Assembly (NCBI GenBank): GCA_030641465.1
Contig: DAOWHK010000068.1
Span: 1 to 6,474, forward strand
Source of the DNA: Parachlamydiales bacterium
Lineage (GTDB): Bacteria > Chlamydiota > Chlamydiia > Chlamydiales > Simkaniaceae
Reading direction: 5' to 3'
DNA: 6,474 bases
The first letter of the stretch is position 1. Each line of letters begins with the position of its first letter. The notes under the pieces were generated by a model. That model was given only the letters and a program-made list of their open reading frames with translations, did not search any database and had not been told where the DNA came from. Of this stretch, positions 1 through 6,474 are shown piece after piece. The position numbers were made by a program, and so were the translations under genes.

Positions 1-942
1 GGAATTCCAATCTATAGTTTACATGGAAAAACAAGGCGTCCAACAGAGGAAATGCTTCAGGGCATCGATGTGATTGTTTATGATATGCAAGATATTGGTG
101 TTCGAGGTTATACCTATGCAACGACTCTTTTTTATGTGATGGAAGAGGCTTCTAAAAAAAAGATGGAAGTGATTGTGCTTGATCGCCCAAACCCTATGGG
201 TGGAAAGATGGTTGATGGGGCAATGCTTGATAGTAAATGGCGCTCTTATATTGGGTATATCAATGTTCCGTATTGTCATGGGATGACAATTGGAGAGCTT
301 GCGCATTTTTTTAATGAGGAGTATAAAATTGGTTGCAATCTTACAGTTGTTCCTATGAAGGGATGGAAAAGATCTATGAAATACAGTGAAACGGGTCTTG
401 CTTGGATTCCACCAAGCCCTCATATTCCAGAAGCTGATACCCCTTTTTATAATGCGACAACTGGAATCCTTGGAGAGCTTGATCTTGTAAATATCGGTAT
501 TGGCTACACATTGCCATTTAAAGTCGTTGGCGCGACTTGGATCGATGCAGATAAGTTTGCGGAAAAACTTAATGAGCAGCACCTTAGCGGCGTGCATTTT
601 ATTCCTTTCCACTACAGGCCTTTTTATGGATCCTACAAAGGTAAAAACTGTCACGGTGTGCTCATTAATATCACAGATTTTGAGCAGTATAAACCCTTGG
701 GGACACAGTGTCTTATTCTCGGCATTCTCAACACCCTGTATCCAACAGATGTAAAATCTACGCTAGAAAAAATGAGCCCTTCTAAAAAAGATCTTTTTTG
801 TAAGGCGGTCGGGAACGACTATTTTCTAGGACTTGTCGGAAAGGAAAAGTATATCACTTGGAAGCTCATTAATTACGAAAAAGATGAAAGAGAGCGGTTT
901 AAGCAGTTGCGCTCTAAGTATCTACGTCAAGAATATGAGTAA
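1..942 (+). CDS. DUF1343 / NamZ-like exo-beta-N-acetylmuramidase, 5'-truncated
   Basis: The frame is open from base 1 and ends with TAA at 940-942, giving 313 residues of a family usually about 400 long, so roughly the first 80-100 residues lie outside the window. The internal ATG at 52 is not the start, because the family-conserved stretch IPIYSLHGKTRRPTEEML lies in frame before it. Family motifs follow in order: DMQDIGVRGYTY, DRPNPMGG, YCHGMTIGELAHFFNEEY, a GW..S..Y..TGL.WIPPSPHIP block, GYTLPFKVVGATWIDA, and a C-terminal HGVLINITD...YKPLG section. Characterised members (Bacillus NamZ/YbbC, family GH171) release N-acetylmuramic acid from the non-reducing end of peptidoglycan fragments; a role in trimming or recycling cell-wall pieces is inferred. 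Any signal peptide would be in the missing part. The gene ends one base from a convergent gene, and no terminator is visible. Confidence 0.88.
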   Translation, partial: GIPIYSLHGKTRRPTEEMLQGIDVIVYDMQDIGVRGYTYATTLFYVMEEASKKKMEVIVLDRPNPMGGKMVDGAMLDSKWRSYIGYINVPYCHGMTIGELAHFFNEEYKIGCNLTVVPMKGWKRSMKYSETGLAWIPPSPHIPEADTPFYNATTGILGELDLVNIGIGYTLPFKVVGATWIDADKFAEKLNEQHLSGVHFIPFHYRPFYGSYKGKNCHGVLINITDFEQYKPLGTQCLILGILNTLYPTDVKSTLEKMSPSKKDLFCKAVGNDYFLGLVGKEKYITWKLINYEKDERERFKQLRSKYLRQEYE

Positions 943-943
943 T

Positions 944-1705
944 TCATGAAATATTACAGCGATTTTTCTTTAGTTGGAGAAGTTCTTCAGGAAGGTGTTC
1001 AATGGGATTTCTTGAAAAATCAAGCGTTGTTAATTTGGTGCAGCTTGCAATTTCTTTTGGAAAAGTAGTAAGCAAATTATCTGGAACAAGAAGTTTTGTT
1101 AGGTTTGTAAGTTCGCCAATTTCTTTGGGAAGAAAAGTCAGGCGGTGGGAAGAGAGGTTTAGAATTTCTAGGCAAGTTAGTAGGCCAATTTCTGAGGGAA
1201 GGTAATAGAATCGGTGAAAGGGGTTTGAATCTTCAGAGTCCCAAGGTGCGTTAATCTCTATTTTACGTAGAGAATTTTGATCACTCTTCAAAATTTTTGC
1301 AAGTGCATTTTGTTTTTCCTTAAGCTTTGGATCTTGATTCATCGGTGTAATCTGACCAAAGCTTTTTGGAAATAGAATGAGCTGAAAATGATTCAGGCTG
1401 TTTGCGTAGGCGCACATTAGAATCGCATACCGCTCTTTTGATACTACAGGAAAATTTTTACTGTGTTTTTTCATAAAGTCCGGGATAGCTACTACTCTTC
1501 GCCACTTTAATTTTGCAGTAGCAAGCTCGACTTCGTTTGTTGGACAATTTGCTAGAGGGGGGTGAATAGCTTTTAGTGTGCGAAGAAGAATTGCGGTGAT
1601 TTGCTTATTTATGAGCCTGTTTACTCGGGCGACTTTAGCAAGTTCGATCCCAGGTCTATCAACTATGTGCTCAAAGATCTCTGGAGGTAGGTCGGGTATA
1701 CACAT
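944..1705 (-). CDS. F-box-like / leucine-rich-repeat protein, probable effector (second of tandem pair)
   Basis: The predicted protein has 253 residues. Its N-terminus (about residues 5-42, LPPEIFEHIV then a V.R..N..I motif) looks like a degenerate F-box, the segment that in eukaryotes docks on Skp1 of SCF ubiquitin ligases. The middle is not recognisable. From about residue 167 to 245 there are three leucine-rich repeats of about 23 residues with the bacterial pattern LP.EIG.LT.L..L.LS.N.L, followed by a short tail. F-box plus LRR proteins form expanded families in amoeba-associated chlamydiae and are thought to be secreted into the host; that role is inference here, and no classical signal peptide is visible. 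It lies just downstream of a paralog-like gene and is probably cotranscribed with it. No clear Shine-Dalgarno precedes the ATG. Its stop is one base from the stop of the convergent DUF1343 gene. Confidence 0.78.
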   Translation of the reverse strand: MCIPDLPPEIFEHIVDRPGIELAKVARVNRLINKQITAILLRTLKAIHPPLANCPTNEVELATAKLKWRRVVAIPDFMKKHSKNFPVVSKERYAILMCAYANSLNHFQLILFPKSFGQITPMNQDPKLKEKQNALAKILKSDQNSLRKIEINAPWDSEDSNPFHRFYYLPSEIGLLTCLEILNLSSHRLTFLPKEIGELTNLTKLLVPDNLLTTFPKEIASCTKLTTLDFSRNPIEHLPEELLQLKKNRCNIS

Positions 1706-1765
1706 GGTAAAACTATCGCTTATTTAGGGCTGAGAGAGGATTTTTGCAGAATTTCAGGGATAAAT

Positions 1766-2536
1766 TCAAGAAATTTTTTTAATTTGATCGGTATTTGTAA
1801 GAAGCACTGTCAAGTATTCGTGTATCCTAATTTGAGGAGGCAAGTGTTTGATCGGATTATTACGAAGATCAAGAAGCTCCAGACGTGTAAGTTTGCCAAT
1901 TCCTGAGGGCACAATGGATAATGCGTTTTCTGATAAAGAAAGTTCTTGTAAATGGGGGAATTTATAGACTTCGGTTGGGAAGACTTCTAGTCCACATTTG
2001 GTTGCTCGAAATACTTGAAGATTTGTATATGGGAGGAGTAGTGAGCTCGGAATGCAATTTATTTGAACACCATGTAGGGTAAAACTGACGATATGTCGCA
2101 AGAGCCCAGCTCGCGCGAGCCTGTTAAAAAAGCCCATTCTGGATCTTGGGGTGTTTTTCTTTTTTGCCAGGAGTTTTTCGAATTCAAGTTGGATGTTAGT
2201 TGAGGGCACTAACTGAGCGAAGGTGAAGGCTTGGTGGTGCTTTTCTGTGTTGTAGGGGGCCGTTGCTTGTTTTATTTTTTCGCAGATCATTTCTGATGGA
2301 AAAGGAATGGGGGACTGGAATATTTTGCAGTATTCTTTTGCAATTAGAAGATATTCCCGCTGTGCATCAGCGAAGCTAAGATGGGGGTAGGCTATTTGCA
2401 ATGTTTCCTTTTGACTTTTACTAAAAAACTGATAAAAAAAGCGACAAACCCGCAGCGCGGAAGGGTTTTCAACATATTGTAGAACTTCTTGTTGGAGCTC
2501 TGGTGGTAGATTGGAAAAGGAATTTATTGGGTGCAT
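1766..2536 (-). CDS. F-box-like / leucine-rich-repeat protein, probable effector, with possible frameshifted C-terminus
   Basis: The protein has 256 residues as read. Residues about 9-42 (NLPPELQQEVLQYV, then ALRVCRFFYQFFSK) form an F-box-like helix set, and residues about 168-235 form three leucine-rich repeats ending in LDLRNNPIKHLPPQI. The architecture matches the downstream neighbour, so the two are probably an ancient tandem duplication, although their middle parts differ strongly. A weak AGGA sits four bases before the ATG. The gene diverges from groES across 243 bp. The reading frame stops at 1766, right after an A7 tract (1774-1780, T7 on the plus strand). With one A fewer, the frame continues as KKFLEFIPEILQKSSLSPK to a TAA at 1720-1722, giving 271 residues and leaving only 14 bp to the next gene. 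Function as a host-directed ubiquitin-pathway protein is inferred from the family. Confidence 0.78.
   Translation of the reverse strand: MHPINSFSNLPPELQQEVLQYVENPSALRVCRFFYQFFSKSQKETLQIAYPHLSFADAQREYLLIAKEYCKIFQSPIPFPSEMICEKIKQATAPYNTEKHHQAFTFAQLVPSTNIQLEFEKLLAKKKNTPRSRMGFFNRLARAGLLRHIVSFTLHGVQINCIPSSLLLPYTNLQVFRATKCGLEVFPTEVYKFPHLQELSLSENALSIVPSGIGKLTRLELLDLRNNPIKHLPPQIRIHEYLTVLLTNTDQIKKIS
1774..1780 (-). other. A7 homopolymer at a putative frameshift site
   Basis: On the minus strand the codons run ATT AAA AAA ATT TCT TGA. Losing one A restores an open frame of 18 further codons that ends at 1720, with a plausible helical, leucine-rich sequence. The tract could reflect a real disabling mutation, slippage-based expression variation, or a sequencing or assembly error; the sequence alone cannot separate these. 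Confidence 0.5.
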
Positions 2537-2581
2537 TTTATCCTATTAGATTAAGTGGCCAGTATTTAATGCATGATTTAC

Positions 2582-2598
2582 AATAAAATTATTTTATT
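2582..2598. repeat. Perfect AT-rich palindrome in the divergent intergenic region
   Basis: AATAAAAT (2582-2589) and ATTTTATT (2591-2598) are exact reverse complements separated by one base. The element lies 46 bp upstream of the minus-strand F-box gene start, in its likely promoter or leader. It could be an operator or simply an A/T-rich promoter segment. No G or C pairs stabilise it as an RNA hairpin. Confidence 0.4.
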
Positions 2599-2663
2599 AC
2601 AGCAAGGCAATTATTAATATGTAAATTAATTTATATATAGTTTGATAGCTGACGGCAAGGTGT

Positions 2664-2690
2664 CTAGCAGTTAACGGAGGCGTTTGCTAA
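2664..2690 (+). promoter_or_regulatory. Degenerate CIRCE-like operator (putative HrcA site) upstream of groESL
   Basis: The left arm CTAGCAGTT (2664-2672), a spacer of exactly 9 bases, and the right arm GTTTGCTAA (2682-2690) match the CIRCE consensus TTAGCACTC-N9-GAGTGCTAA at 6 of 9 and 7 of 9 positions. The inner TAGCA/TGCTA pairing is preserved. HrcA binding to CIRCE is the established repressor system for groE and dnaK operons in many bacteria, including Chlamydia. The site lies 17 bp upstream of the -35 box rather than over the start site. Weak outer arm symmetry keeps this a tentative call. Confidence 0.5.
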
Positions 2691-2707
2691 AAACTCCTTT
2701 TCCTATC

Positions 2708-2736
2708 TTGACAGTTTGGTCATGATTCATTAATAT
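2708..2736 (+). promoter_or_regulatory. Strong sigma70/sigma66-type promoter of groES-groEL
   Basis: A perfect -35 hexamer TTGACA (2708-2713) is followed after exactly 17 bases by TAATAT (2731-2736), one base from the -10 consensus. Transcription would start near 2743, leaving a leader of about 37 bases that contains the strong Shine-Dalgarno GGAAGGAG (2763-2770), 9 bases before the groES ATG. The near-consensus boxes fit a highly expressed chaperonin operon. Confidence 0.82.
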
Positions 2737-2779
2737 CTTCTATCAAATCTAACGAACAAAAAGGAAGGAGTAAGTTCCA

Positions 2780-5297
<2,518 letters not shown>

Positions 5298-5322
5298 GGA
5301 ATGAGAGTAACATTTTTTCTTC

Positions 5323-5352
5323 TTGATGAAAAAGGAATTTCTCTTGCATAGT
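5323..5352 (+). promoter_or_regulatory. Possible promoter for tRNA-Arg
   Basis: TTGATG (5323-5328) and CATAGT (5347-5352) are separated by 18 bases, which would place the start near 5359, about 11 bases before the mature tRNA. Both hexamers deviate from consensus at two positions, so this is tentative. The same transcript could extend into the hydrolase gene behind the tRNA. Confidence 0.35.
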
Positions 5353-5369
5353 AGAACAGATCTATCTTT

Positions 5370-5443
5370 GCACCGGTAGCTCAATTGGATAGAGTACTCG
5401 GCTACGAACCGGGCGGTTAGAGGTTCGAATCCTCTCCGGTGCA
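5370..5443 (+). tRNA. tRNA-Arg (anticodon ACG)
   Basis: The 74-base cloverleaf folds completely. The 7-bp acceptor stem is GCACCGG with CCGGTGC plus discriminator A (5443). The D arm starts at GCTC and contains the TTGG loop. The anticodon stem CTCGG/CCGGG has U-G wobble, the loop is CTACGAA with ACG at 5404-5406, the variable loop has five bases, and the T arm is AGAGG-TTCGAAT-CCTCT. It reads CGN arginine codons, with A34 expected to be edited to inosine by TadA. CCA is not encoded (ATT follows the discriminator), so CCA-adding enzyme is needed. Confidence 0.97.
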
Positions 5444-5461
5444 ATTTACACTTTTGTAGTT

Positions 5462-6100
5462 ATGATTCTCGAAATAATTTGCTCAGGACCTGTTGACACG
5501 AATAGCTATCTTCTTGGCTTTGAAGAGACTAAGAAGGCTGTGATCATTGACCCTTCCTTTGGAAGCGCTGATGAGCTCTGTCTATTAGTAAACAAATATC
5601 AATTAGAAGTAGATGCTATTTATCTTACTCACTCACACTGGGATCATTTTGCGGACCTTTATGAATTAAAAAAAAGATTTAACGTCCCTGTCTATGTACA
5701 TTCCCAAGATGCAGAAAATGTTAGGGATCCGGGCTCTGACGGATTGCCCCTTTTTTTTAATATTCATGGAGTCGAACCAGATCATTTTTTTTCTGATCAA
5801 GAAGTGCTCCGTGTAGGGAATGTAGAAATTAAAGTGTTACACACGCCTGGACATTCTCCAGGAGGGGTTTGTTTTTATCTAAAAAATGAAAAGACGTTGA
5901 TTTCCGGAGATACCCTATTTAAGGGATCTATTGGAAATCTTTCCTTTTCTACAGCAGATCCATCATTAATGTGGAAATCGCTTAAAAAACTCGCCCTTCT
6001 TCCTCCTGAAACAAAGGTTTATCCTGGCCATGGACCTTCAACGACCATTGGAGAAGAAGACTGGCTGACCCAAGCAGAGGAAATTTTTGGCGCACATTAA
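5462..6100 (+). CDS. Metallo-beta-lactamase-fold hydrolase, glyoxalase II-like
   Basis: The 212-residue protein has all metal ligands of the glyoxalase II-type fold: THSHWDH (56-62, giving H57, H59, D61, H62), H131 in HTPGHSPGG, bridging D150 in SGDTLF, and H190 in YPGHG. It has the compact length of the YcbL/YqgX-like subgroup and lacks the C-terminal glutathione-binding domain of classic GloB, so hydrolysis of a small thioester is likely but the substrate is unknown. After SGDTLF the usual GSIGR(T/S)D is GSIGNLSF, replacing the conserved arginine-containing stretch. The ATG lies 18 bases after the tRNA with no visible Shine-Dalgarno, suggesting cotranscription with the tRNA and a very short processed leader. 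The protein is soluble, with no signal peptide seen. The peroxiredoxin gene follows in the same direction, 45 bases later. Confidence 0.9.
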   Translation: MILEIICSGPVDTNSYLLGFEETKKAVIIDPSFGSADELCLLVNKYQLEVDAIYLTHSHWDHFADLYELKKRFNVPVYVHSQDAENVRDPGSDGLPLFFNIHGVEPDHFFSDQEVLRVGNVEIKVLHTPGHSPGGVCFYLKNEKTLISGDTLFKGSIGNLSFSTADPSLMWKSLKKLALLPPETKVYPGHGPSTTIGEEDWLTQAEEIFGAH

Positions 6101-6109
6101 CAGATTTTC

Positions 6110-6118
6110 TGCTAAAAT
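6110..6118 (+). promoter_or_regulatory. Possible extended -10 promoter for the peroxiredoxin gene
   Basis: TGCTAAAAT is an extended -10 element (TG-N-TAAAAT) about 28 bases before the GTG start. No convincing -35 at normal spacing was found; TTGGCG at 6087-6092 would need a 20-base spacer. The gene may instead, or also, be transcribed from the hydrolase gene upstream. Confidence 0.35.
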
Positions 6119-6145
6119 TTATTGAAAAATCATTGGAGGCTTTTT

Positions 6146-6474
6146 GTGAATAACAATCTACTTATTGGAAAACCTGCGCCAGAATTTAAAGCTGCAGCTG
6201 TAGTTGGAAATAAAATTGCGGATAATTTTTCGCTTAGTGATTTTCGGGAAAAGTATGTAGTTTTTTTCTTTTATCCCTTAGATTTTACGTTTGTTTGCCC
6301 AACAGAGTTAATCGCATTTCAAGAAAAACTTGAAGAATTTTCGAAAAGAAATTGTCAAGTTATCGGTTGCTCCGTTGATAGTCCGTACTCTCATCTTGCT
6401 TGGATTAATACCCCAAGAAATAAAGGGGGGATAGAAGGAATCACCTATCCACTTGTTTCTGATCTGCAAAAAAC
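6146..6474 (+). CDS. ahpC: 2-Cys peroxiredoxin (AhpC/TSA family), 3'-truncated by window end
   Basis: Translation starts at GTG 6146, set by the excellent Shine-Dalgarno GGAGG (6135-6139) six bases upstream; the protein begins [14 protein letters not shown]. The 109 residues present include the thioredoxin-fold core [18 protein letters not shown] with the peroxidatic cysteine at residue 51, then VIGCSVDS and HLAW, and [13 protein letters not shown]. These match typical 2-Cys peroxiredoxins that reduce hydrogen peroxide and organic peroxides using thioredoxin or AhpF. The resolving cysteine would be in the missing C-terminal half (family length is about 190-200). The sequence strongly resembles the chlamydial AhpC/TSA protein as I remember it. 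It lies 45 bp after the hydrolase gene. Confidence 0.93.
   Translation, partial: MNNNLLIGKPAPEFKAAAVVGNKIADNFSLSDFREKYVVFFFYPLDFTFVCPTELIAFQEKLEEFSKRNCQVIGCSVDSPYSHLAWINTPRNKGGIEGITYPLVSDLQK

Noticed and set aside
52..54. ATG at 52 as the start of the DUF1343 protein
   Set aside because: The conserved IPIYSLHGKTRRPTEE segment is in frame upstream and the frame is open to base 1, so the gene is truncated by the window edge.
19..654. Long minus-strand open frame opposite the DUF1343 gene
   Set aside because: It lies entirely antisense to a gene with clear family motifs, and its translation has no recognisable domain and a low-complexity His/Asn/Ile-rich composition.
920..1000. A frameshift at the A5 tract near the end of the downstream F-box/LRR gene
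   Set aside because: Removing one A gives an extension of only a dozen residues that runs into the DUF1343 coding region, with no clear family-like sequence, so the annotated stop is kept.
2673..2698. GGAGG...CTCC pairing in the groES upstream region as a terminator
   Set aside because: The stem is short with a long loop and lacks a proper T-tract. The bases are better explained by the CIRCE-like arms.
5298..5444. N-terminal extension of the methyltransferase to an ATG at 5444
   Set aside because: This would translate the antisense of the complete tRNA-Arg. The extra residues resemble no PrmA N-terminus, and the domain match begins just after the ATG at 5297.
5779..5797. GATCA-T-rich-TGATC inverted repeat
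   Set aside because: It lies inside the hydrolase coding sequence in ordinary codons (Asp-His-Phe-Phe-Ser-Asp-Gln) and has no gene boundary nearby.

Overview
The window most resembles a chromosomal segment from a chlamydia-like intracellular bacterium of the Parachlamydiales type (environmental Chlamydiae). The reasons are a peroxiredoxin start that looks very like the chlamydial AhpC/TSA protein, two F-box-like plus leucine-rich-repeat proteins of the kind expanded in amoeba-associated chlamydiae, and a gene order (DUF1343 - groEL - ahpC) that I recall from the groEL_2 neighbourhood of Chlamydia (about CT603-CT605). Taxonomy is inference; other amoeba symbionts also carry F-box proteins.

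Layout. Positions 1-942 hold the 3' part of a DUF1343/NamZ-like exo-N-acetylmuramidase gene (+). One base later, convergent to it, end two tandem minus-strand F-box/LRR genes (944-1705 and 1766-2536). The upstream one carries an A7 homopolymer just before its stop; one base fewer would give a longer, natural-looking C-terminus. A 243-bp divergent intergenic region (2537-2779) contains an AT palindrome, a degenerate CIRCE-like operator and a near-consensus sigma70/sigma66 promoter. This drives groES (2780-3073) and groEL (3084-4751), followed by a strong intrinsic terminator.

Convergent to groEL is a short PrmA-like methyltransferase (4677-5297, minus). Its frame has no stop before the groEL terminator, so it reads through the terminator hairpin and 75 bp into groEL, gaining a histidine-rich tail from the antisense of the GGM repeat. 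A tRNA-Arg(ACG) lies at 5370-5443. Eighteen bases after it starts a glyoxalase-II-like metallo-beta-lactamase hydrolase (5462-6100). The last gene is a 2-Cys peroxiredoxin (ahpC/tsa type) starting at a GTG at 6146 and running off the window end.

Functionally this is a housekeeping and stress block: chaperonin, thiol peroxidase, thioester/glyoxalase-type hydrolase, a probable translation-factor methyltransferase and a cell-wall glycosidase. A lineage-specific pair of putative host-ubiquitin-interacting effectors sits inside it. I saw no insertion sequence, CRISPR array or phage gene. The best leads are the frameshift-prone effector gene, the coding terminator/overlap at the groEL 3' end, the CIRCE-like site, and the interrupted chlamydial synteny.
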